A DNA stretch of 64,000 nucleotides from Priestia aryabhattai B8W22 (GTDB lineage: Bacteria > Bacillota > Bacilli > Bacillales > Bacillaceae_H): the NCBI RefSeq assembly GCF_000956595.1, contig NZ_JYOO01000001.1, forward strand, positions 242,218 through 306,217. Reading direction: 5' to 3'. A program made the position numbers and the translations under genes. This document shows, piece by piece, positions 37,074 through 44,415 of this stretch (position 1 is the first letter of the stretch; each line of letters starts with the position of its first letter). The notes beneath the pieces are model-generated. The model worked only from the letters and a program-made list of their open reading frames with translations. It did not search any database and was not told the origin of the DNA.

Positions 37074-37384
37074 TGGGATACATATTCTTAACGATTGGTT
37101 TAGTTTTGGGCATTGCAGGACAAATGTGTGTAAAACTATCTAAAGGCTTTAGACAAACTTTTCCCACAATAGGTGCATTCTTATTGTTCATTGCTTGTAT
37201 TTATTTCATTTCTCTAACAACACACTATTTCGAAATGGGTATTGTTTTTGCTATATGGGCAGGGCTAACGATTGCTAGTACAACACTGTTAGGCATTTAT
37301 ATATTTAAAGAATCAAAAAACAAAAGAAAGATTATCTCCGTTACTCTTATTATTACAGGGGTTATTATACTAAAGGCTTTTTGA
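37073..37384 (+). CDS. SMR-family efflux subunit (Trp kept, E14 lost)
   Basis: 103 residues, four membrane helices. The helix-3 tryptophan is present (GIVFAIWAGLTI, Trp62), but the helix-1 glutamate is glycine (IGLVLGIAGQ, Gly13). The partner gene upstream shows the opposite combination, so the pair probably works only as a heterodimer with a single coupling carboxylate. It starts at the ATG overlapping the upstream stop. Confidence 0.87.
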   Translation: MGYIFLTIGLVLGIAGQMCVKLSKGFRQTFPTIGAFLLFIACIYFISLTTHYFEMGIVFAIWAGLTIASTTLLGIYIFKESKNKRKIISVTLIITGVIILKAF

Positions 37385-37555
37385 CACACAAAGATGTTTA
37401 AGCGAAGATCTCGTATTCTTATATTGGGCATTTACTATTCAACTAGTATTTAGTAAGGGTTTTCATATTTCCAAAATCGCGGAAGTACATATATTAAACT
37501 GATTTGTGTTAGACTGTTAAAAGCGTATGACTTTGAAGAAGAAAGGCTGAAAAAC

Positions 37556-38053
37556 ATGACACAAACAAATACAGCATTTCGTGATGCACTTATCAAATCA
37601 CTCAGAGGTGAAAGAGGTCATCTTCCAACAATTAATGCAATAACCGATATTAGTATAGAACTTGCTTCACATAAACAAAAGGAATTACCTTACTCTATTT
37701 ATCAATTAGTGAAGCATATGAGCTATTGGCAAGACTTTTTACTTGCTCTTGCTAAAGGAGAAAACCCTGAGAGACCGAAAAGTGTAAGTGAAAGCTGGCC
37801 CGAACATCCAGCTCCATCTGATGAGGAAGAATGGAAAAAGACGATCCAGCATTTTTGTGATGGAATTGACGAAGCTTGTCACTTGGCTGATACATTAGCA
37901 ATCGAAGAACCTCTGGATGCTTGGCCAAGTGAAACCCCAGGGGGATTACTGCGTAATATTGCTTCTCACAACAGCTATCATCTAGGTGAAATTGTCATTA
38001 TGAGAAGATTAAACGGAGCATGGCCACCGCCAACGGGAGGCTTTCCTGCTTAA
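37556..38053 (+). CDS. DinB-family (YfiT-like) metal-dependent hydrolase fold protein
   Basis: 165 residues, four-helix bundle. Histidines placed as in DinB proteins are seen: LVKHMSYWQDF and, near the end, IASHNSYHLGEIVIMRR. These bind a divalent metal. Members include thiol transferases (bacillithiol S-transferase) and proteins of unknown role. ATG with AAAGG upstream; terminator at 38085-38133. Confidence 0.82.
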   Translation: MTQTNTAFRDALIKSLRGERGHLPTINAITDISIELASHKQKELPYSIYQLVKHMSYWQDFLLALAKGENPERPKSVSESWPEHPAPSDEEEWKKTIQHFCDGIDEACHLADTLAIEEPLDAWPSETPGGLLRNIASHNSYHLGEIVIMRRLNGAWPPPTGGFPA

Positions 38054-38084
38054 TAAAAAACGATTGAGACACAATGGTTGGCAG

Positions 38085-38133
38085 AAATAAAGCCCTAAGA
38101 AGCATCGATTAAACACTTTTAGGGCTTTATTTT
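38085..38133 (+). terminator. Terminator of the DinB gene
   Basis: AAATAAAGCCCTAA/TTAGGGCTTTATTT arms with a 20-nt loop, then TTAGTTT. Confidence 0.75.
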
Positions 38134-38433
38134 AGTTTACCTTTTGTTTTATCTATAAATCAACCGATTACTGAATTCGATTTTCAGTACTCTAAAAATC
38201 TTTGTCGTCGTGTAATTGTTACCTATAAGAACAATGTATGGGACGAAACAAGTCTTTTTCTGCATTTCTGACAATTGAAAAGTGTCCAACACTGCAATGA
38301 CCATGTAGACTTACTTTCACTATGATGCTTTATAATTTATTTCGTACTTAAATCCGTTGCGGTTCGCTGTTGAATGCCCCCCATTGATCGTAGCTATTTT
38401 GACTGCACTATCTATACAGTATTGTATCCAGAT

Positions 38434-38640
38434 TTATGATAAGCTCAGTGAGCAACTTAACGAATGTTCTTTGCCCCTTGGTCTTTTAACTAGTTCTCCT
38501 TCACAGTTAGGACAAATATACATCGCACTTTCACTACATTTATCACAGAATGTACATTCATGAGTACAGATATAAGCAACAGAGCTATTATGGAGTTTCT
38601 TATTGCACTTTTCGCATGTATTTCTCATTTCTAAAGCCAT
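38434..38640 (-). CDS. DUF1272 zinc-ribbon protein
   Basis: 68 residues (MALEMRNTCEKCNKKLHNSS onward). Eight cysteines sit in CxxC-like pairs (CEKCNKKL, CTHECTFCDKC, CPNCEGEL), the DUF1272 pattern, probably binding two zinc ions. Function unknown. The ATG at 38640 has AGGAGG upstream; the longer frame to 38694 is leader. Confidence 0.85.
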   Translation of the reverse strand: MALEMRNTCEKCNKKLHNSSVAYICTHECTFCDKCSESAMYICPNCEGELVKRPRGKEHSLSCSLSLS

Positions 38641-38784
38641 TAAATCCCTCCTTTTGATATAATTAAATTGTATTGTATAAATTTCTATTTTCACATGTTT
38701 ATTTTATTGTATTACTAATGAATAGCTTTAATATTGACGAAAAATTCATTATTTTAATTTATAATTTAAAGCGGGGTATGTTTT

Positions 38785-39207
38785 ATGGATGAAATTGATC
38801 AAAATATATTACTATATTTACAAGAGAATGCTCGTTTGTCTTTTACACAGTTGGGCAAGCTGGTTGGTTTATCTACCCCTGCTGTTAATGAAAGAGTAAA
38901 AAAACTTGAAGAAAAAAACATAATAGATGGATATAGAGCAATAATTAACCCTGAAAATTTCAACAAACCTGTAACAGCCTTTATTTTATATAGCAATACA
39001 AAATGTAAGCAATTCGTAGAATACTGTAAAGAACACCCTGAAGTTATCGAATGTCATCGTTTGGCAGGCCAATACAACTATCTAGTAAAAGTTTTAACTA
39101 ATTCCGTTCAATCTCTTGAAACATTTATTGATGCATCTATGGCTTTTGGAGAGCCCTCTACATTAATTAAGCTTTCCTCACCAGTTGTCTATAAAGCAAT
39201 AAAATAG
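38785..39207 (+). CDS. Lrp/AsnC-family regulator
   Basis: 140 residues. N-terminal HTH (DEIDQNILLYLQENARLSFT, then LGKLVGLSTPAVNERVKKLE) and a C-terminal RAM domain with CHRLAGQYNYLVKV. Such proteins sense amino acids and act as dimers or octamers. No adjacent target is evident; it may act elsewhere. ATG with GGGG about 12 bases upstream. Confidence 0.88.
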   Translation: MDEIDQNILLYLQENARLSFTQLGKLVGLSTPAVNERVKKLEEKNIIDGYRAIINPENFNKPVTAFILYSNTKCKQFVEYCKEHPEVIECHRLAGQYNYLVKVLTNSVQSLETFIDASMAFGEPSTLIKLSSPVVYKAIK

Positions 39208-39521
39208 ACTAATAATCTATCTCCATTATTCTTTTTTCATTTTGGTTACTTTCTGTCTTTCATTTCTTACTTAGGATAAATTTTAAATGACTAATAAATG
39301 TTAATAAACCATAGATATATTACGTAATTCTCCCGCCTTTTTAACTGACCAGCTAGCAGGACTAGAAGTGCATAGAATTTATAATTGCAGTTACCATACT
39401 GTCTATTCTCGACAGGTATTTTTCTATACGAGCATATGTTACAATAGAGAAAGGATATAAAATTTAAATTATATGGTCTCTTTGTACCCTGAGTTTCCTT
39501 ATAATGGAAAGAGGTACTTTT
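39208..39521. other. Intergenic region
   Basis: AT-rich. The likely promoter of the next gene has a -10 TACAAT near 39441. No gene seen. Confidence 0.4.
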
Positions 39522-39734
39522 ATGAATATACTTGAAATAAAAAAAACGCTTAATACTCTTGTTCAATATGAGGATAGCGCTATTACTCATACAATTCCTG
39601 AAGTACTGGAATTGTCGTATTGTAAAACATCTAAGATTTTTCAAATTACTACACTTACGGATCAAAAAACCTTACATTATAACGATTATGATATAGATAA
39701 CGCTTCTGAAGCTTTATATAAGATCTTAAACTGA
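39522..39734 (+). CDS. Small hypothetical protein
   Basis: 70 residues (MNILEIKKTLNTLVQYEDSA onward), acidic, a probable alpha/beta mini-domain. The ATG at 39522 has AAGAGG upstream; an ATG at 39504 overlaps that site. No family recognised. Good terminator downstream. Confidence 0.6.
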   Translation: MNILEIKKTLNTLVQYEDSAITHTIPEVLELSYCKTSKIFQITTLTDQKTLHYNDYDIDNASEALYKILN

Positions 39735-39805
39735 AGAACGCAATTCAATGATTCTTCTCTCTTTTATTTAACAAACATGCGACCGCACAATGTGTTATTT
39801 TAAAT

Positions 39806-39841
39806 AAAAGAAACTCCCGGCATATGCCAGGAGTTTCTTTT
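39806..39841. terminator. Bidirectional terminator
   Basis: AAAAGAAACTCC/GGAGTTTCTTTT with a palindromic loop, between convergent genes. Confidence 0.8.
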
Positions 39842-40034
39842 GTTTTCTAATGTATATAAGGTACAAATCTAATTTTAAAAACTACTTAGAAATAGTTAAA
39901 ACAGCATGCAACCGTAAAGATGCCGCCATTATTCCTTTGATTAGAAAATTCCGATAAAAAGTATAATTTAAAGATTTATATAATATGTATCTTTAAAAAC
40001 GTAAAAATTGCTTTAGGTATTTTCATTTTATAGG

Positions 40035-40796
40035 TTATTTACTAAAAGTAATCCCCAAAAAATGAAGTGCATTTTTTACAGTAGCCATTGTCGGGGTAGA
40101 AGCTAAGTTAATACCTAGCTGTACAGCAGCGCGAGATAATTCTGGTCTTAATCCTGTTAAGATACATTGCACTCCAAGTAGTGACATAACGCTATTAATT
40201 TTAAAAAGATGCTCCGTTACAATTGAATCCAATGTATAAATACCTGAAAAATCTATAATTAAACAATTTATATTTTGCGTCTGCACTTTTACTGGAACGG
40301 CCATTAGAAGTTGGTTTGCTCTTTCCTCATCTATGGATCCTACTAAGGGAAGTACAGCGATCCCCTCTAAAAGAGGAACAAGGGTTGTAGACAGTTCATT
40401 TATTTGCTTTATTATTTCTTTTTGTCTTGTTTCACTCTCTTTTTTTACCGTAATATCTCTCACATAGGTTTGGATTACTTTTTTATCTCCCAGCAGCAAG
40501 GGATGACAATATAATTCAACATTAACAGTTGTCCCATCCATTCTAAATATGGTTTCCTCAATGAGCTCTGCTGGGCGCTCATAGGCAGATTGGATTCTTT
40601 TCCTTATTGCTGCTTTAGATGTTTCCTGAAATATATCTAAAGGACTTGCACCTATGATATCTTCCCTTTTTCCTCTAAAAAAATGTTCAGCTGCGTGGTT
40701 AACATATATAATCTTATGATTCGAATGAATAATGAGTGGATCTAACGCATATTCAATGACTTCCTGATAATCAATACCCGAAATGTTTTCATTCAT
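40035..40796 (-). CDS. PAS-STAS protein, RsbR paralogue-like
   Basis: 253 residues. A PAS domain (about 10-115) precedes a STAS domain (141-253) that follows RsbR closely (EGIAVLPLVGSIDEERANQL, IDFSGIYTLDSIVTEHLFK, GLRPELSRAAVQLGI). It lacks the GxNCRFLQ flavin motif, so it is not a YtvA-type light sensor. The two RsbT-phosphorylated threonines of RsbR (in VGTID and VVDT) are serines here (Ser154, Ser191). It could join stressosomes or work with the RsbT-like kinase at 1790-2221 (inference). ATG at 40796 with AAGGAGTG upstream. Confidence 0.83.
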   Translation of the reverse strand: MNENISGIDYQEVIEYALDPLIIHSNHKIIYVNHAAEHFFRGKREDIIGASPLDIFQETSKAAIRKRIQSAYERPAELIEETIFRMDGTTVNVELYCHPLLLGDKKVIQTYVRDITVKKESETRQKEIIKQINELSTTLVPLLEGIAVLPLVGSIDEERANQLLMAVPVKVQTQNINCLIIDFSGIYTLDSIVTEHLFKINSVMSLLGVQCILTGLRPELSRAAVQLGINLASTPTMATVKNALHFLGITFSK

Positions 40797-40974
40797 AATT
40801 TTCACTCCTTAATATGAAGGTTAGACTACTATTTCAAATTTATCAAGGATTCAATTGCTTGTTTAAAATCTTAAAAAACGATAATAAAGTTTCCTTTGAA
40901 TTTATAAATAAGAAATAATAAGAAAATAGAAGATTAAAAGGACGTCTGTCCTTTACAGAATACAAATAAAAACA

Positions 40975-40998
40975 GCCCTTGGAAATGATTTCAAGGGC
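40975..40998 (-). terminator. Terminator after the manganese-catalase remnant
   Basis: GCCCTTG/CAAGGGC stem; on the minus strand it is followed by GTTTTTATTT. Confidence 0.7.
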
Positions 40999-41018
40999 CT
41001 TCTCTGCATTTATTTAAA

Positions 41019-41126
41019 TCATACCTTCTCATAGGTTAAATCATAGTGTAAGGCTGTATCAGGAACTGTAGGATTAGGATGATTTACTTTCACTTCATAC
41101 TGCAATTCTTTTTGATGACGAAATAT
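41019..41126 (-). pseudogene. Manganese catalase remnant
   Basis: The frame reads (I)FRHQKELQYEVKVNHPNP, very like the N-terminus of Mn-catalases (MFxHxKxLQYxVKVxxPNP), then TVPDTALHYDLTYEKV and a stop. The expected ATG is ATA (41124-41126) behind a good AAAAGGAG site. Family members have roughly 190-300 residues, so an internal deletion joining the two ends is likely. Only 35 codons remain. Confidence 0.55.
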
Positions 41127-41158
41127 ATTAATTCTCCTTTTAGATCATTTACAAAGTT

Positions 41159-41335
41159 TTATCTTTTCCCCTTTACCATATTCTCATTTGAATGAATCGT
41201 TTGATCTCTATCTCTATTTCTTTTCCTTCTACTAAGAAAATAGATAATAAAACCTACTAAAACTAATAAAGTAATTAGAAGGATACTTGTAGGAAAGTAT
41301 AACGTCCCTATGTGGATACCAAAAAATCGAATCAT
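41159..41335 (-). CDS. Small single-pass membrane protein
   Basis: 58 residues. A membrane segment (FPTSILLITLLVLVGFIIYF) is followed by a very basic tail (LSRRKRNRDRDQ). ATG with GGAGGTG 8 nt upstream. It lies just upstream of the Mn-catalase remnant on the same strand and may once have shared its transcript. Function unknown. Confidence 0.6.
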   Translation of the reverse strand: MIRFFGIHIGTLYFPTSILLITLLVLVGFIIYFLSRRKRNRDRDQTIHSNENMVKGKR

Positions 41336-41522
41336 TATCCTTTCACCTCCATATGAGATTAGTAAACGACCTCTAGTAATATACTTTTAGTTCAGTATCT
41401 TTCCGATTCATAAAACATTCGTACCAAAGAACAAATATTATATATAAAGCAGCATGCTAGTAAGATTTACTAATACTTCTCGATTACTTAGTTTCTTCGA
41501 AAGTTATTACAAGGAAAAACCA

Positions 41523-41849
41523 TTACACACCTTTTCTTGCAATGATTATTATACGTTCTTGTTTCATTTCCCCGACACATTGTTTAGCTTCTTCTAGGGT
41601 TAAACCTAACGAGGCCATTTTAGAATGAAGTTCATCTTCACGAGAAAATAACTTATTAACTGCAGATTCAAAAACTCCTTGTTCAGAAGCCCGATATTCT
41701 TTTGTATTTGTTGTATTTGTTAAATATTCCGAGCGCTCTTTATTATAAGTCAATAAATAAATTTCACTTTTACTAAACCCGTTAGCAAAAAACTCTTCAA
41801 TAAACTTATTTGCCTGACCACTATTTTCTGCTACTTTAATTTCCTTCAC
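41523..41849 (-). CDS. YflT-like general stress protein
   Basis: 108 residues. It has the YflT/GSP17M domain pattern: VKEIKVAENSGQANKFIEEF, EIYLLTYNKERSEYL and a C-terminal AKQCVGEMKQERIIIIARKG. Bacillus members are sigma-B controlled with unknown biochemistry. I chose GTG at 41849 since AGGAGGAG lies just upstream; the ATG at 41873 overlaps nothing useful. A sigma-B-like promoter is at 41899-41923. Confidence 0.8.
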   Translation of the reverse strand: MKEIKVAENSGQANKFIEEFFANGFSKSEIYLLTYNKERSEYLTNTTNTKEYRASEQGVFESAVNKLFSREDELHSKMASLGLTLEEAKQCVGEMKQERIIIIARKGV

Positions 41850-41898
41850 TATTTTCTCCTCCTCTATCCCCATAGAATATGTCGTTCTACTAATAGGT

Positions 41899-41923
41899 GT
41901 ATCCTTCAGCAGCCAATTAAAAC
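41899..41923 (-). promoter_or_regulatory. Sigma-B-like promoter for the YflT-like gene
   Basis: GTTTTA-N13-GGATAC on the minus strand, 50 bp before the GTG start. Confidence 0.5.
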
Positions 41924-41962
41924 CAATTTATTCGGATATGGGATAAAAGACTATAAGATATC

Positions 41963-41996
41963 GTCTAAATATTGTATAAAATGGGGTAAATTATCT
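41963..41996 (+). promoter_or_regulatory. Orphan promoter-like block resembling 50047-50082
   Basis: GTCTAA-N14-GGGGTA within ATTGTATAAAATGGGG-TAAATTATCT. 23 of 26 bases match the block ahead of the 50190 gene. No plus-strand gene follows here. Confidence 0.35.
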
Positions 41997-42068
41997 ACTG
42001 ATAAGAGAATAAAATATAGACTTCTTTTCCTTTGTAGAAATATCAAAAAAACTTTTTATGTAATCTAA

Positions 42069-42102
42069 AAAAATTCCCTCTCTATTGTCAGAGGGGAAAT
42101 TT
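42069..42102 (-). terminator. Terminator after a gene remnant
   Basis: Imperfect stem AAATTCCCTCT ... AGAGGGGAAATTT; the minus-strand side is followed by seven T. Confidence 0.65.
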
Positions 42103-42105
42103 TAG

Positions 42106-42261
42106 TTAACCTTTCGCTAAATCTAACGCTTTATCTACCTTTTCTAAATCGTCAGTTACTTGTTCTTCTATATCATAGGCATGATACATTTCATTATCAA
42201 TCATATATTGGGCAATCTTTTCATGAAGCTCGATAGCTTTTACTCCTTTAAACCATTCTCT
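42106..42261 (-). pseudogene. 3' remnant of a coat-F-like or ferritin-like helical protein
   Basis: A start-less open stretch after an in-frame TAG reads REWFKGVKAIELHEKIAQYM, then DNEMYHAYDIEEQVTDDLEK and VDKALDLAKG. The arrangement (helical segment, Y-H-x6-EQ, ending ALxL) recalls the C-terminus of spore coat F-type proteins, but I hold that loosely. It ends directly before a terminator, so it is probably the tail of a deleted gene. Confidence 0.4.
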
Positions 42262-42269
42262 CTACTAAA

Positions 42270-42590
42270 AGGAAGAAGGCCAAATCGTTAATGATTTGGT
42301 CTTCCTTAAGGAACAAAAATAACAAATAAGATAACCAGATAGCTACAATTAAAAAGTACGTTAACCCTGCTTGAATTAACGTACTTAATAGCTACGCATG
42401 AATCAACCAAACTCATTTTTTCTATAGAACCTAAACATGCTTTTAAATGTTAAAAGTAAGGCTCCGTTTGGATGAAAAGAGTAAGGGTAATGGATAAATT
42501 TAGAGAGCGTATTTTCTATAAGGTAATAAAAAGTGATAATGTTTAGCAGAAGTCTAATTTACGGTTGCGTATGGCACACTTGATTACCTT
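42270..42590. other. Gene-free region with two hairpins
   Basis: Hairpins at 42271-42305 (GGAAGAAGGCCAAATC ... GATTTGGTCTTCC) and 42354-42386 (perfect 11-bp arms AAGTACGTTAA/TTAACGTACTT). The first can terminate minus-strand transcripts from terC. No gene seen. Confidence 0.5.
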
Positions 42591-43364
42591 TTAAACCGAT
42601 GCCTTTTCTGATGACTTATTGCCCGGTGCAAACCAACCCAATAGCGCGATACCAACTAATACTCCATAGAAAATCAGGGTCCAAGTGGTGCTATGAGGAA
42701 AATGAGGATCTAACACACCAATATCTTTATGCGCAAGAGTAATAACAGCAAGTTTCACACCTACCCAAGCGACAATGGCATATGCTGTAGTTTCCAAGGC
42801 AGGTCGCTTTTCAAGGAGTTTTACAAACCAGGTCGCTGCAAACTTGATTAAGATAAGACCTGCAATCCCTCCAAGAACAACAACTGCAAACTGTCCTCCG
42901 TCCATACCACCGATTTCTCCAAACTGTGAATCCGGAAGCCCAAGAGCTATAGCGACCGCAGCTAAAATAGAATCAATGGCAAAAGCTAGGTCGGCTAACG
43001 CAATTTTCCCCACCGTCGGCCAGAACCCTTTTCCAGCAGACTCCTTTTCGTCATCATTATGAATATTCTCATTATGTTTCCCGAGCCGTGCCTTAATGAT
43101 ATGCTTCAATCCTAAATAAAGAAGGTAAGCTGCTCCTACGGCCTGTATCCACCAGACGTTAGCGATAAATGAAATGGCAAAAAGAGCTCCAAATCGAAAA
43201 ATAAATGCCATAAGAATTCCATAATTAATCGCTCTTTTTTTCTGATCCTCGGGTAAATGTTTAGCTATAACTGCTAGTACAAGAGCATTATCAGCTGATA
43301 ATAATCCTTCTAACCCGATTAGAATCAACAATGCCCATACGTATTCGAGCCAAATAGATTCCAT
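42591..43364 (-). CDS. TerC-family membrane protein (YkoY/MeeF-like)
   Basis: 257 residues, about seven to eight membrane helices. The TerC metal motifs are seen: GLEGLLSADNALVLAV and LADLAFAIDSILAAVAIALG. Bacillus TerC proteins export manganese, notably loading secreted metalloenzymes. ATG with AAAGGAG upstream. I looked for the Mn2+ (yybP-ykoY) riboswitch in the 210-bp leader and did not find it. Confidence 0.9.
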   Translation of the reverse strand: MESIWLEYVWALLILIGLEGLLSADNALVLAVIAKHLPEDQKKRAINYGILMAFIFRFGALFAISFIANVWWIQAVGAAYLLYLGLKHIIKARLGKHNENIHNDDEKESAGKGFWPTVGKIALADLAFAIDSILAAVAIALGLPDSQFGEIGGMDGGQFAVVVLGGIAGLILIKFAATWFVKLLEKRPALETTAYAIVAWVGVKLAVITLAHKDIGVLDPHFPHSTTWTLIFYGVLVGIALLGWFAPGNKSSEKASV

Positions 43365-43578
43365 CCATTTTTCTCCTTTCCAAAATGTAAGCTGTTATGC
43401 TAAAAGTTTTGTTTACAATAGAATAACCATATATTCTAAAGGCAACCCCAAAAGATAGGATTTTCATTATTTTAACACTAACCTTCTATCAATTACTGCT
43501 TGAAATACAAATAAAAACCAAATTATTAAATTTTTGCGTTTTTTATTATATAACTTCGCTTTTTCACATGATTAATGC

Positions 43579-43624
43579 AAAGAACGGCTAAAAAATACTG
43601 CTCAATATTTTTTAGCCGTTCTTT
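43579..43624. terminator. Terminator of the TetR gene
   Basis: Perfect 19-bp arms (43579-43597 and 43606-43624) including AAAGAACGGCTAAAAAATA; bidirectional by sequence. Confidence 0.85.
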
Positions 43625-43655
43625 ATTTCTTCTTTGTAATGTGCAATAAAAAAGG

Positions 43656-44279
43656 TCAGTTAGTAGGACCAATCCCTACCCAAAAAAGATCTACTAGAGC
43701 CTTAGCCGTTTTTTCAGGTCCTCCTAATTCAGCTATTAATTCTTTTTTATTCCGAATCATTGTGACCATAGAAAATGTATGCGCAAGCAAGCGAGGGCTT
43801 GTTACGACAATTTCACCGTTGTTTGCTGCTTGTTTGAATACGTTCTCCAATGCCTGATGTATGGCTTTCTCTGCTTCACGAATTTCATGAATATGATCTT
43901 CTGTAAGCGAAGAAGTCGCTTCTTGCAATAATGTTTCAAAATCAATATGCGGCCGCTTTAAATGATCCAATGTTACCTCATATAATCTGTGTTTTAGCCC
44001 ATTGGAATTTTGTAATAATTTCTCTGTCTGTTTTGTAATACGTTGGAACATGCTTGATACCGAAACGGTAAATAAAGTGGCCTTATTTTTAAAGTAGTAG
44101 TAAACGCTAGCCTTAGTCACATCGCTAGCCTCAGCCACTTGCTCCATTGAGACTCTTTCATATCCATATGCCATAAATAAATGGGCAGCAGTCTTTAAAA
44201 TTTGCTCTCTTGTTATATTATTTTCTGTTGTTATTTTGGGTCTGCCAGGCTTTTTTTTTGGTGTCTTATCAGTATTCAT
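43656..44279 (-). CDS. TetR-family repressor
   Basis: 207 residues. HTH: ILKTAAHLFMAYGYERVSME and ASDVTKASVYYYFKNKATLF. A lysine-rich N-terminal arm (KTPKKKPGRPK) is AT-hook-like. It is divergent from the MMPL exporter and probably represses it. The ATG at 44279 has AAGGAGG 8 nt upstream; the longer frame to 44315 overlaps this site. Confidence 0.9.
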   Translation of the reverse strand: MNTDKTPKKKPGRPKITTENNITREQILKTAAHLFMAYGYERVSMEQVAEASDVTKASVYYYFKNKATLFTVSVSSMFQRITKQTEKLLQNSNGLKHRLYEVTLDHLKRPHIDFETLLQEATSSLTEDHIHEIREAEKAIHQALENVFKQAANNGEIVVTSPRLLAHTFSMVTMIRNKKELIAELGGPEKTAKALVDLFWVGIGPTN

Positions 44280-44334
44280 AAGAGGGCCTCCTTCTAGTTC
44301 AAGAAATTGCCACATTTAAACTAGTTGATTAATT

Positions 44335-44365
44335 AACCTTCTGGTATATATAATTATTGAAGGTT
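44335..44365. promoter_or_regulatory. Candidate TetR operator
   Basis: Dyad AACCTTC-N17-GAAGGTT in the divergent TetR/MMPL promoter region. Confidence 0.45.
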
Positions 44366-44415
44366 CTATATATATTGTAATAGAAACAAACAGATTTGGA
44401 AATGAGGGAGAATTA

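Noticed and set aside
39291..39665. 124-residue minus-strand ORF
   Set aside because: Antisense to the small gene at 39522 that has a good ribosome site and terminator.
43365..43578. Possible manganese (yybP-ykoY) riboswitch ahead of terC
   Set aside because: None of the conserved elements is visible in the leader.
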